Shown here one piece after another: positions 15,501-26,606 of a DNA stretch of 64,000 bases. How positions within the stretch are numbered: the stretch's first letter is position 1; each line of letters starts with the position of its first letter. Source of the DNA: Cloeon dipterum (lineage: Eukaryota; Arthropoda; Insecta; Ephemeroptera; Baetidae); assembly GCF_949628265.1 (NCBI RefSeq), contig NC_088790.1, positions 11,846,545 through 11,910,544 on the forward strand, read 5' to 3'. The notes under the pieces are model-generated. The model had not been told where the DNA came from, did no database searches, and saw only the letters and a program-made list of their open reading frames with translations. The translations under genes were made by a program, and so were the position numbers.

Positions 15501-18500
15501 GAATTTTAGACACGATGCAAAAATATTTTGCATCGTGTCATAAAAGTTGGGTCTAAAGGTTTAAAATTGATTTCTTTATAATTTGATTATATAACAAAAA
15601 GTTCATGTATAGACATAATCGTCTCAATATCAATTCCACTTCTATTTTTAAATTTTATATATCTAAAAAGGTAATTGACTGATAAAGTATTCCTTATTTA
15701 CCCTGATCTAACAATAAAATTCACAAACAGATCAGCGAACATAATTTTCAACGACTGTGCGTGTTGGACGGCAATAATCGTTGCTATTGTTGTCGCGACA
15801 ACCTAAGTCTATGTAATTTTGATTAATTGACCTTCACTACCTTCCGACTGGTTAATTGAGCCATTTGGGCTGTTAATACCAACCGCTTCAGTGATGAATA
15901 TCAATATTTTAGCCCTGAAATAAGCTTCACTTTTTCCTCTATTTGAGCCAGAAATATAAATTCATCTCCTCTGAGAGAATTTTATTGTGAGTAAACGCAG
16001 AGCGAGATGCCTATCCAGTGTCTTATTCTCAGTCGTAAAATTATAGAATTGGATGGCTCCGCTGTTTTTGCGCAGTTTCCAATGCTGCAACCCTCACGAC
16101 ATTGCGCGTTTAGTTATCAAAGGAAATCAACACTGCCGTTGAGCATTGCAGTGTAATTTTTTCGTACTATATTAGTACTCCCAGTGGGAATGTGCACAAC
16201 GCGGAAACGGGAAATTGACCACTTTAGAAGCATAAAAATAGGCATTAATATTACAAGGATATATTTTCCATGCTTTTCTTTTCCTTCTTACTGCTATGCG
16301 TCCTTGGTAATGTTTATATTCATAAAATTTAATCAATAAAATATTGACGGTTTAAGAGCTTCATTAACAATTTCAAAGGAATTGAATTTGCGCAACTTCA
16401 TATTTTCTTAACGATAATATTAGTTATCTCTCCCGTAATTTAATCAAAAATTTAATTTGAATGCAACACCATCCTTTTTACGCAATTAAAATTATTCCCT
16501 CGAAAGTACTAATTTCCTTATTTTACATTTTTTCAAATAGAATTACAACTCATTTTGTTTTTATTATTTTTGTGTCAAATATTTGCAATTCCAAATTGCC
16601 TTGTAAAAATTTTATGGCATCAAACAATGCAACCTGCAGCAAAAACGTGCTTAGCGGCACAGTATAACTTATCTCAGAAAGGCGTTATATAATTATATTT
16701 AAAGAGCTACTCATTTTTTGCTCTTCTTTTACTTTTAAGGTATGGACCTAAGAGTGATTATTTTCCCCCAAAGTGATATTCCTCTGAACAATTACATTTG
16801 CTTGTCTACGTTGTGTTAGATAAATAAAAAAGCGTGATTTTGACTCACCGCATGATTTGAGTGCTTTGCTTTGCCCTGCAGTCGCCGGAGTCCATCTTGT
16901 TCTCCGTGGTGCCTGCAAAGGAAAAGAGATTGTCAGTTTGCAAAGCACACAGCCGAGCAGACTTTTATAAACGTATGTTGAATACCTGGAAAGGAATAAT
17001 GGGAGCGTGTGGAACCTCGTCTACCATCTCCTATTCTACAGCTATACCTACAACAAAAAACAGCGAGCCGCGTGCAAAAATCTGCAGACATTCATTTCTA
17101 TGTTATTAGAAGCATTAGAAGTAAAGTATCTTCTGCTTGACAATAAATTTGGTACGGCTACTGATTAATCCGCTTTTTCAATCACAAAACTTTAAAGGCC
17201 ACCTACTAGCTGATTAACTAAATTTAATTTTTCAATGTGCAAAAAATAAAAAGTAAAAAAATAACGAAAAAGCATGTTTTAATACTTATTTCTAGTTTTC
17301 TCTTTTGATTGGACGAATCGAGAGCGGCAAAGCGAGCCAAATGATCGAGGCCCAACCCCCCAATCTTTGTCTGTAGACTGTGGTTGATCATTCCAGGAAA
17401 CAAAAAATAAAAATAAGAATGAAAATGGCGCATCAAAACCTTTGTTTGGCACTTCATGATTATAACACATTTGACAATATCCCAGAGGACAAACTGAAAA
17501 GCACATTGTACACAATTGAGAGAGTGCAATGCGGATTTCCTCACGCACGATCCAACCCTCACCTCGTTGCTCTCGAGGGGAATTCTTCATCGATGGCTAC
17601 ACCATCCAACGATTTCCTGCTGTTGGAGCTGCTGACGCTCTGAACGCGGCCTTCCCGGCTGCTTTGAGTATTTCTAAGGAAAAAAAATCGGAATCAGGAA
17701 CTCAATAATTTTATTATTTCTATTTTAAACCCAATATTTACTTACATTAGTTAAGGAAATTAAATTTGCAATTAATAGACAAAGGAATAATTTTTAGTAA
17801 TTAAAAATGATTACTTGACGGCCGGAGGGTCTTGATTGCTTTGTCTGCAGCAGTGCAGTATAAAAATAACGAGCAGGACTACAAGCACGGTTGATATGAC
17901 ACCTGCAGCTACGAGGAATACTATTTGGTCGCTGAAGTCTTCAGACGACGTCTTGAGCGGCGTCGTCGTGAATGGCAGTCTTGTCGTTGACACAATCTGC
18001 GGGCAGACCAAAATTCATTCATCCCACTACCTCTCCAAGAAAACACGAAGGGCTTTTACTGATATTGCTTCTGCCGACCATCTCAACTTGAGAAGCAGAA
18101 AAAAACAAGTTTGAGTAGGGAAAGCTCCCAGTTGATCAGGTCTTTTCAAAAGGCTATATCGAGGTTTTGCTTCTGGATTAGAGATGAGCATACTGGTTTA
18201 TATACTCACAAGTCTTGGAGGGCCGCCCATCTTATATTTTTGAGCTTTACTTTGCCAGAAGAAGCCTGTGGGCAAAATATTATTTATTAATCAGAGCTAT
18301 TTTTAGAGAACCATTCACAGCAAATAATGGATGGTGGTTCAAACTTTTGGGTTGTGGACTTGAGAACTTTCGAGTGTCAGAGGTTCCAAATTAGCCCAAA
18401 TCATCTACTTCCAAGAGTTTTAAGCCTAACTTTTTAAGTCAGCATTCATTAATTCAAAAATTTTCTTTGAAACAACATGTTTTCAGCCCACGAAACTACA

Positions 18501-19105
18501 AATTTTTGAAAGGAAATTTATTCAGAGGAATGGATAAACAAATATCTCAATTGGTTTCAAACCACCTTGTTGGCGCAAACCTGTTTTAAATTTCCTACCC
18601 TGCGCGTCTTTGGATATTTTATAAACACGAAGTTCCTCGTTCTTGATAAGACTTACAGGGCTAAAAAATGTTTAGAAGCCTGTCTAGCAAATAATCGAGA
18701 AGGTAAAAAATCTAGGAATTTTAATGTTCGATTTCAAAAAGAAACAAATGTAAAAATAGAAATATTTGAATATGGAATTTTCAGAAAAAAGCTGACCTCA
18801 AGATCTGTACTACTATGTTCTTAAATTTAACGCTTGCGACTTGCTATTTTAATAAAATATTAAGTCCTACCTCAACAATTTATCAGGTTTCATTTCCGAA
18901 TTCAATCAGCTATTGTCAGCACAAAACAATAGCCTTCTCTTTCATAATTATAAAGATCTCTATAGAAGTCAGTCTACAAATGAGAATTTTTTTCTTGTCC
19001 AAAGCTCATAGCCGCGGCTTTTACACTTGTAGTGCTGAGAGCTTTGCAGCTCAGCTCAAAGTACATCATGTCGGCGGCGGCTAAGCTTTCAAATTCGGAC
19101 TGCAT
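2961..19105 (-). CDS. single-pass membrane protein, unrecognised, long isoform (14 exons, about 799 aa)
   Basis: I do not recognise the family. Exons joined by GT-AG and phase are 19105-19027, 18265-18210, 17996-17815, 17673-17563, 16912-16849, 12575-12460, 9771-9657, 8459-8224, 7511-7319, 6623-6540, 6454-6271, 5108-4840, 4551-4163 and 3282-2961; they stay in frame throughout. The N-terminus (MQSEFESLAAADMMYF) has no signal peptide. A stretch rich in Thr and Ser leads to one strong membrane helix at about residues 69-93 (core VLVVLLVIFILHC), followed by HCCRQ, a possible palmitoylation site. The long tail is rich in Ser and charge, with SPRGSFRRP, YKQLWELRATFEEDDEE and DSGYRSFE, and ends SSDCIY. 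A membrane-anchored adaptor or scaffold is possible, but this is inference. Weak points: the first donor (A|GTGTAA), the donor at 7319 (GTTTGT), and use of the 12575 acceptor. Exons from 9771 down are the safest. Confidence 0.6.
3941..4077. mobile_element. short inverted-repeat element (family 1), copy A
   Basis: Begins AGAGGTCTCAGCCGCG and ends with the imperfect inverse (GGCTGGTTGAGACTTCT). It lies in an intron of the membrane-protein gene. No protein is encoded; a non-autonomous DNA transposon (MITE) is likely. Shorter than copies B and D. Confidence 0.5.
12594..12960 (-). promoter_or_regulatory. GC-rich promoter-like island before the short-isoform start
   Basis: This block is far richer in CpG than the flanking introns and lies directly upstream (minus strand) of the ATG at 12593. 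It contains a perfect palindromic cAMP-response-type site TGACGTCA at 12744-12751. No TATA box is evident. Confidence 0.4.
14061..14074 (+). repeat. poly-G run (14 G)
   Basis: Fourteen consecutive G, rare in such an AT-rich intron, directly before an open stretch at 14075-14283 with a protein-like composition (LYSAFGFTRKDDKKDQLYKS, EIWILIVPNDLI). Confidence 0.8.
14075..14283 (+). pseudogene. possible element-derived coding remnant
   Basis: About 68 codons stay open on the plus strand to the TGA at 14281, with Lys/Asp/Ile-rich content unlike random intron translation. There is no start codon, no splice borders and no recognised domain. It may be a piece of an old transposable element, or chance. 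Confidence 0.2.
14510..14810. promoter_or_regulatory. GC-rich intronic island with TGACGTCA
   Basis: A sharp CpG-rich block inside the 4.3-kb intron between 16849 and 12575. It holds a perfect TGACGTCA at 14600-14607. Frames through it are open on both strands but have no coding-like composition or bounded exon, so I read it as an alternative promoter or enhancer of the membrane-protein gene. Confidence 0.35.
15029..15258. mobile_element. short inverted-repeat element (family 1), copy B
   Basis: Starts AGGTCTCAGCCGCG and ends GGCTGGCTGAGAACT. Read on the minus strand its inside (GGTCACAAGCC, TTTGGCCAAACTG, CGCCAGCCACC) matches copy D. About 230 bases, non-coding, intronic. Confidence 0.6.
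15509..15539. repeat. perfect 14-bp hairpin
   Basis: GACACGATGCAAAA, a 3-base spacer ATA, then the exact inverse. It is in the large intron of the membrane-protein gene, about 250 bases from element copy B. Confidence 0.8.
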
Positions 19106-19109
19106 CGTC

Positions 19110-19400
19110 GCCAATGCGGGGACAAAGGGTGTTTTGCCGACTTAACGAGCCATGGAGTGGTGAGGCCTAGCTTTGATGGCCCTTTGGGCATAATCGCGTT
19201 ACGCTCACCACTGCGCCGAGTGTCAATAATTAATCGGCGCGAGTGAATGGAGCGAGTGGCGCGCAAAAGGCTGCGCTGGCTGATTCGCCCTTTGACCTGA
19301 GCAGCAGCACTTGCCTGCCCGCGAGATCAATGTGCATGCAGCAAGCAGACAGCGAGAGCGAGCGTTTGTATGTGCGCCGGCCCAAGCACACGGCCCGCTG
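19110..19400 (-). promoter_or_regulatory. GC-rich 5' region of the long isoform
   Basis: CpG-rich sequence directly upstream (minus strand) of the ATG at 19105. It probably holds the transcription start and 5' untranslated region of the long isoform. No TATA box was found, and the exact start cannot be set. Confidence 0.35.
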
Positions 19401-20402
19401 CTCATACATATTTTATGCGTGTATTTCATCCGCCTTTTTCCGCTCTCCTGAAACACATTCACGACCGAGACAACGCACGGCGGCACTCAGCCAAATTTGC
19501 ATTGTTTTGCATTTTCAATTTCAGCAGACCTGTTATCAGAATGTCGAGCGTTCGTAGTTCACTTTCAATTTGAATAATATCAGATTTCTTCCGAGACTTT
19601 TTTTAAAATTTAAGTTAAACAGATGTGCCTGATATATGAACCTTGTCAAGATAAAAATAAATTAATTAAGAATTTCCTAAATAAAAATTAGAACTTGTAT
19701 TAATCAACACACACTGCTTCTACAATCTACTTGTGAAACGGCTAAAAATAAAGACTCCATTATTTTAATTGGGCTTAAGAATTTGTTGTGTGCCGCATGG
19801 AGAGTGAGTGTTGGGGTTTTCCCAAGATTTCACCACCTACTCTCTTTTTAATTGTGCTTTGGAATATTATGTCGTGTTTTTGGACCAAAATAAGTCAAGT
19901 TTTTTCGTCTCAAATTGTTCTTATCAGAGATGAAAAGATAATTAATTTTTGGAGCTGATTAATGTTCCTGAATGCGAAAATTAAGCCAACATAAATGCAT
20001 TTATGTTCTAATCTTTGTTAGATTTAACTTAAGTTTTGAGTTTTTAGAGTTGCTCGCACCTTACTGAAAAACATCTAGAGCTAAGAAGAACGTGATTTTC
20101 TGTTGATTTGATTTAAAAAATAAATTTATACATCTAAACATGACAGCTCTAAAAGGGGGCCACTTTTCCGTCAGTGAAATTTTTTTCCGTGCCAGTCAGT
20201 TTTGTGTCCACGTCGCGGCGAAATTGGGCCGCGCGAACAATAAAAATGCAAATGGACACCGTTATTGGCGGACGCAAACGACCCGGCCGCTTTAATGACG
20301 CACGCGCCTCCATATCACATCATTTTTGCAATCAGCGACCACTATTTACTTGCAGCAAGTAGAAACTAAAACAATGATGAAATACACACATATAGGATCA
20401 AT

Positions 20403-20661
20403 CTTTAAATTGAAGAAACTGAATGGCTCGACCCTGTGTGGAAAGTTTTAGTTGGATGGTCACCTTAGTAAAAATTATAAGAGGAAAATCTAATGACACG
20501 CTCTCGCGCTTTACAGCAGCTATTTCCGTCCCGCAGGTCTCATCAACAGTACTTAGCCTCCACAACAATATTGATTTTTCCTCAAATAATATTCATTGAG
20601 CTGAACGCCCAAATTTAATTTTCCACACAGGTTAGAGCCTTTCAGTTTCTTCAATTCAAAG
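20403..20661. mobile_element. inverted-repeat element (family 2)
   Basis: Left arm 20403-20444 (CTTTAAATTGAAGAAACTGA, then CCTGTGTGGAAA) is matched by the inverse at 20621-20661 (TTTCCACACAGG ... TCAGTTTCTTCAATTCAAAG). About 40-base arms around a 176-base non-coding centre. A related piece occurs near 53080-53150. Confidence 0.55.
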
Positions 20662-21504
20662 TAGAGACTATAAAGTAAACTCTCTCTTTGCATTGGAAAG
20701 TGAATGAATTTCATGTCGCAGAGATGGCTGGCTTACGAGACACTTTTTTGCCAATTCAAATCAATATCATAACTCAAATCAGCCTCGTCAATTAATTTGT
20801 TACTTATTATAACAATTCCCAGTGCTTGTTAAAATTGGAAATTATATTGGAATTGAATCAGCTCGTTACTGGATGCGTTGACCTGAATAAAGAGGAAAAT
20901 ACTGGATTTAATATGTTCACTTACATGACCTCACCTCATTAATATGGGCTATTTTAAAACATGACCTATCATCTTGTTGGACCTGGAATAATTTAAAATA
21001 ACTTAGCCAGCCAACCATCACCTGTCCAAAATGGTCCTTTTTTATATTTTATGCGCTGGGACTCGCAAATAATCTAAAAATATAAACTATGGAATTTCTA
21101 TGAAATTCAGATAAAAAAATAAATTATCACCATCTAATTGAGACAATGAATTAGCAGAAAACGTAGAGGAAAACACGATGCCAACCTTTCTGTTACAAAC
21201 TGATGACGACTGTTACGCAAACACTTTTACCTTTCAAATGCATGCTGCATAAAATCAACTCAATCGAATCAAGATCAAACAACTTGAGACGAAGAAAGAA
21301 ATCGAAACCGCGTGCAACCAACGGATTAAATAGGGTGAAGGAAACAAAGATCGGGCCCAATAAGGTCAAGGGTGGTCGGTCGGTCGGCGGGGTGCGAGCA
21401 ACAAGTCGCGTCGCGCCCCCTCCCTGCCGTCCTTTCCGCCCCACGGCGTCCGGCCTGTCCCTTCAGATGTCCGAGGGACCATGTTGTTGGCGTGCTTGTC
21501 TCAC

Positions 21505-21608
21505 CTGCGGAAGAGGCTCGCGTCCGACGGCCGCATTCGAATTCGGCTGCGTTTGTCTCGGTCGGCGGACGGCAGCATCAATAGGCAGCACCACCTTCGC
21601 CTCACCAT
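21505..21608 (-). other. candidate first exon, MVRRRWCC
   Basis: A GC-rich block carries an ATG at 21608 and an open frame of 34 codons ending at a good donor (CAG|GTGAGA, exon end 21505). The peptide is Arg-rich and not recognised. Its phase does not fit the exon at 18265 directly, so it is either a 5' untranslated exon of the membrane-protein gene, the start of another minus-strand gene, or chance. Confidence 0.25.
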
Positions 21609-22336
21609 GCCGGCTGCACTGGCAGCACACACATGCGCGGCCTTTTCCAAGCAGCCCTGCTCAGCCGAGATACGCTCGCCAGGCACCTCTCCACGCGGGC
21701 CCAACACGACAATTGACCACACAATTGGAGGTTTTAAACTGACTAATGATTTTTATATTTATTACACCGAATGTCTTGAATATAATCTTGTCGGTTTGTG
21801 CCTTTCCTGGTAATGCAGAAGGCATAGCTTATTTTAGTTTTTTACGGGCTGTATAAAACGTATTAAATAATTGAGAAAAATCTTTATTAATAGACATGAT
21901 TGATCATAAGCCATTTCTTGTTTTATTAATATTTTTAGGTTTTTTTAATTTAGTGGAAGCAAGTTCCTTAATTTTTGTTATTGAATTATGGAATAATGCT
22001 GCATTTTTCTACAACAGAAACAATCTTTTAAGATTTTGAAGCCAATAAATTAGAATATGGTTTATTTAGACTGTTTCTTTTCTACCAATTTTTTCTATTG
22101 TTACGTTTTCTAGGAATTCCAATTCTTTTCCCTGGTTTTTGATATATGTAGATGTAAAATTCGTTTCATGGAGTTCACTGCTGATCAACTAATAATGAAT
22201 TTATATTAAACCGTTTCTGCACAAGTTAAGTTTTTGTTAAGATTTTAAGAATGAAATCATTTTACGCAGAAAAATATTGCGATTATGTCATGAACAAAAA
22301 TTCTTTCTGATATTATGTAATTTGTATTGCAGGTCA

Positions 22337-22472
22337 TCAGACGGGGCCGGGCTCGCCTTCGGAAGAGGGTCCTGGCAGCAGCTTCCAGAGTGTGTCGTCG
22401 GGTTGATGGGGCGGGAGCAGCTCGGCCTGCTGCATGGCCTCGCGTGCCTGGCTGGATGCGGCTTGCGCGCGG
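22337..22472 (-). other. orphan terminal coding exon (44 codons plus stop)
   Basis: A GC-rich block begins exactly at a good acceptor (TTTTTCAATGCAG, exon start 22472) and ends exactly at TGA 22337-22339. In this frame the third positions are nearly all G or C, and the protein is plausible: REAMQQAELLPPHQPDDTLW, then an acidic Pro/Gly-rich end. The opposite strand also has an acceptor at 22332 and a short frame ending HQTGPGSPSEEG...SSG, but that covers only half of the GC-rich block. I could not find the upstream exons on the minus strand, so the gene is unknown. Confidence 0.35.
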
Positions 22473-22599
22473 CTGCATTGAAAAATTGATGACCAGCCTC
22501 TGCTAATTTGGCCGCAAAAACTATCCGCTTCACAGTCTGGCCCTCTTCCCTGCGCGACAACTTTGTCACTTTCGCACTTAGAAGTTGCACGTCGTCAGG

Positions 22600-25370
22600 G
22601 GCAGTAAATCATTTTCAAGGAGCTGGAAATCTCTTCATGCAAGGAAATTGGCTTCTGAAATTTATGTGAAATTAAAACTAAAAGGTACTATAGGATCTTG
22701 GCAAACTTATTTAATGTTATTTATTTCTTAGTTGCCAGTTTTATTAATTAAAAGTTAAGTCATAAATTAAAACAATGCGCAGAATCAGAGCTTCGCAGAC
22801 CTCGTTACTGCAAATCAATTTTATGGCTCTTCATTAGAGAGCCGAGATGATTTAAAATATGAAATTGTCCCTTTCAAATGTTAAACTAAGCTAGAATCCT
22901 AATTTTGCCAGCAAGGAAATTTATAGAACAAAGACGAGACTGCTGAGTTTTAGAGTTTTTTTTAAATATGTTTGATGCACAGTAGGAAAATAAATCTTTA
23001 AGAACATTTGTTCATGTTTTATAGGCCAGTTTAGAAATAACTTAGTGTGCTGCATCAAATTTGACTTCATTCTCTCTACAGAGATCTTACATATTATGTC
23101 CATTCTGGCCATACAGCCATGAAACTATTTGCCATTCCATCTAAAGAATAATTTTCCAATTGAATTCTTGCAAATATATATATTTTTTAAATCCATCGCT
23201 TTATTTTCATTTCACAGTCAGGAATTAGAAATTATCTACTAAGAGAAGTAAAAGGCTTCTAGTTAACACAACACTTTTACTTGACAATTTCCATCATGTT
23301 CTCATGTTCCATGACGGCAAAGCCAAGATGAGTAATTGGAGGGCAGAGCTTTTGTTCTTTTTAAACTGGTATAAGATTGCCCACTCTGTGTGTGTCGACC
23401 GAGTCGCGGCGAGCACGAACAACCACTCGGTGATGTGGGTTAGCCTGTGCGATCGGCAGAACTAATTAAAAAGCAAGCATTGTGCTTTTGCTGTAGTAGT
23501 TGTTACAAAGAGAAAGCCGGGAGCAAATGAGAGAAGAGCAGCGAGGTAGACTACACGCCGCGCAGCTCGCCTCCACCGGTTGCCTACCTGCATATTCGAT
23601 TTGGCACTCGCTTTACTTTCCCTCCCGTGCCCCTCTCACGTGACCTTTGCCAGCAGAGCAGCGTACGCGTGTGTAGTGTATGTATCATGTTTCGTAACAC
23701 ACATCTATCTGCGCACTAAAACATCATACCTACCTTTTCTTCAAATATCTATTGATTGAAATTTTAATTAGTTTTAAGGCAGTGAATATATTTTACTCGT
23801 TTCATTAACTGAATTTTAAAGTTTAAATGCCGAAAACATCAAGTTTCACAGCAAAAAGTACAATTTTTTAATACAATTGATTAAACAATCATACCTTCAA
23901 ACACTACTGCAGAGAATTTTGAATCAGCGATCATTGAAAACGTCATCCTGCAGTGACCTCTTGAGTGCAAAAATTTTGAATCAACGAGGACAAACCCGAT
24001 TATATCATAAATAAATTTTAATTACAAGTATTAAACATTTAAAACAAATTTCTTGCACTATTTAAACAAATTGTGCAACGAGATCAATTACGAGTGTGTA
24101 ATGAATTTGACTCTAATTCTCTTTATACAAAAATATTTTTAATTTTTTCCATACTCATGGTCATTCAATTATTTGGATTTTTAAATTACGTTTAGAAATT
24201 TTCTCTTATTGGCCAGTTACCACCACTTGGTTTTTGTTGGCCACTGGTGGTTGATACCGGTTATGCTGCGGATAAACCCCCGGCGTCACTGGTTAAAATG
24301 TGGCCACGTCAAAACAAGGTGGCAGGTGCGTGTATTGCGCTATATACTGCCCCCAAAAATTTACTTCCAAAAATCCCGTGAAAACAAACAGAAATTTGTG
24401 ATAAAGCTTTAAATAGCCTTTAATTTAACGTAAGAAGATTTAAATGATATACCTTGCATTTTTTCCTGCTTTTGAATTGGTCTAAAGAAGAACGCCTATT
24501 GCTGACAACTTTTCTGACAATAAATTGAAGGAAGAAAAGCGATGTACACTTCCCTTAATATCCCAAGTGCGGTAGTAACTTTATTGAGTAAAATAACAAA
24601 AGTCAAAAAACATTTAGGAGACGAATAATGTTTTGCAAACAGTGCTGCAATAATTCAATGAAACAATAATTACTGGGAATAGGCTGGAAATACAAAATTA
24701 AAAAAATGATATATTTATTTTAATGATTCCTTATTTTACTATATTTGTTTGTGTCAAATTGGTTCAGGCTGCATTTTTCCTTTACACTATAGGCACTGCT
24801 AAAAATATTTAGTTAAATTTAAACTCTAAAATCTTATAAATCAATAAGGTCTTAAAATAAAACATAAGTTTTATCTTTTCTTGGCTAGTTCATGGCTGTA
24901 GGTTCTTAATCTATAGTTGTGTAATAAAGGCAAAGTAAATGTTGACATCAGTCAGCGCAGGAAAATATTTAGGCACGTGGTTGGTTACCCAACAGCTGCC
25001 ATGACTTAGGCCAAACTGTGCAAGCAACGCCATGGGAGCCACAGGTTCAAAAGTATACAATATCAAACAATGCCGGAGTCAAAAAATGGTTTCCGGCCCT
25101 TCCGGTCGTTAAGTACTGTGAGAAAAATTATTCGGGCAAATAGAAATGTTATTGGGAGCTTAATAGCAAACAAATAATACTAAAAGGACACAAAAGGGCA
25201 AGAGGACGCCGGATGAACACCAGACACTGATTTGACAGAAGATGAGGAACATGAAGCTGGTGTAAGCATTCAGTGCAAGCTCTGGGAAAATGATGCGTAG
25301 CGAATTTTGTAATGTGGCACTGGTTTAGGCGTGGCGAAAGGCAGAAGAGAGAGAGAGAAAGTGAAAGTTA
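22600..25370. other. stretch without a supported gene
   Basis: Mostly AT-rich. A moderately GC-rich patch at 23390-23660 has short open frames on both strands but no bounded exon I can defend. Decayed inverted-repeat element fragments occur near 24970-25045. Confidence 0.4.
24970..25045. mobile_element. family 1 fragment
   Basis: The stretch CATGACTTAGGCCAAACTG followed by CAAGCAACGCC matches the core of copy D at 55845-55880 with few changes. Termini are not visible. Confidence 0.35.
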
Positions 25371-25431
25371 TATAAAAAGGGCCAGCAGGAGGCCTCAAGG
25401 CTTTTTTTCCTTAATTCGGGACAATTAGTGC
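25371..25431 (+). promoter_or_regulatory. TATA box, start site and short 5' exon
   Basis: A strong TATA box (TATAAAAAG, 25371-25379) is followed about 26 bases later by an initiator-like TCAAGG (25395-25400), and then by a GTGAGT donor at 25432. This reads as a 5' untranslated exon of about 35 bases. The nearest downstream plus-strand coding exon is at 26458. Confidence 0.4.
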
Positions 25432-25687
25432 GTGAGTGGTGTGTGGGGAAGCACCCCGAAGAGCTGGACGTGCACTAAAGTGACAGTGCAGTGTGGGACA
25501 GTTTAGCCATTCTCTCTCCTTCTCAGCGCCGACGAGTAGAGGCGGGATCTATTTGTTCGACAGACTCAGTGTAACCTTTTTGATTTTGTGTCATTCTTTT
25601 CACATTTGTTTCCTAAGCACAATAACATTTATTTGCCCGAATAATTTCTCACATCTCTTCAAACTTCACTTTTAAAATTTTATCAGC

Positions 25688-25812
25688 AACGCCAGCTAAT
25701 GCTCGGCCGCCGCCCGCTCAAAATTCGGCTACAGCCAGGCAGCCAGCTTCCCCCTCAAAACTAGGCGGCTGATTTTCAGATTGTGAGACCTCAAAAAGGT
25801 GAGACCTCACAA
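25688..25812. mobile_element. family 1 fragment with a local inverted repeat
   Basis: CTCAAAATTCGGCTA and CTCAAAACTAGGCGGCTGA resemble the right half of copy D. It is followed by GATTGTGAG...CTCACAATC, a 9-base inverted repeat holding two copies of GAGACCTCA. Confidence 0.35.
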
Positions 25813-26457
25813 TCAGCGCAAAGTAACTATATAGCAGCCTTGAAAAACGAAAATGCGCGTGCTGCCATAAAAGAAAAACAACAGAAATTAGATAAGGCCG
25901 CAATCGGCATTATTTTACAATTTAAGTTTTCAAGTAAAACTGTTGCTTCATGATGTGGAGACCTGGTGGTTGTGTCTGTCTGTAATAGTAGTCAGGGTAA
26001 GAGTAGCTCTCACGACAGTTGGGACCTTGAAATCGGCAGGCGATAGAATGCTGACAATGAGTTGGATGAACTGACGCTTACTTGACTAACAATTAGGTGA
26101 CAGGCTCAGCGCTCAAGGGGAGGCTCAAAGCGGATCAGGGCGCGAGAGGGTGCAATACTTTCGCGAAGGGAATTTTTTTTTAGAGAAATTGCAGTTTTAC
26201 ACGCCCAAACACTAAAATTAATATTTCATTTTTTTAATTTTTTAACTGTAGAAAAAACTTTTGGTTTACAAAAGTTGAAAAATTTAAAATGTTCACATGA
26301 GAAGCTGACGATTTCTCTAGTCAACCACAGCATGCCTTCCCCTTCCCCTACTGTCAATATAACACAATAGAATCATGAGCAAGCAGCAGCCCTTTGTAAC
26401 TGACCATAGCCACCAATCCACTGCAACGCTATAGAATTAGGAGTACGCTCGAGCACT

Positions 26458-26606
26458 ATGGTGGACCGTACTATGATGTATGCTCTGAGGAACTCTCAGA
26501 TGTTTCCACAATTATATCAATCCAACATGGAAGCAACGAAACCACCAGCATGCATGCCACCGCACATGAAGAAGCTTTGCCTCAAAGATATGATAGCTAC
26601 CCAGTC
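26458..26606 (+). CDS. start exon, possibly an alternative first exon of Ssdp
   Basis: An ATG at 26458 (context CACTATGG) opens 49 codons with no stop, ending in a consensus donor TC|GTAAGT. The peptide (MVDRTMMYALRNSQMF, later MKKLCLKDMIATQ) is unrecognised. It ends in the same phase as Ssdp exon 1 (two bases of a codon), so splicing to the Ssdp exon at 28775 would give ATQS followed by [10 protein letters not shown], the LisH helix, in frame. I found no other downstream plus-strand exon before Ssdp that fits. A nested gene whose exons I missed is the alternative. Phase alone would match by chance one time in three. Confidence 0.4.

Noticed and set aside
21203..21742. Long plus-strand open frame of 179 codons
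   Set aside because: It runs through a GC-rich block without splice borders or coding bias; the minus strand over the same block has an ATG-to-donor exon that fits better.
23370..23470. GC-richer patch with open frames on both strands
   Set aside because: Neither strand gives a bounded exon in phase with a neighbour, so a regulatory patch is as likely.
25397..25675. Unspliced open frame after the 25.4-kb TATA box
   Set aside because: The frame is AT-rich and without coding bias; the GTGAGT donor at 25432 makes a short untranslated exon more likely.
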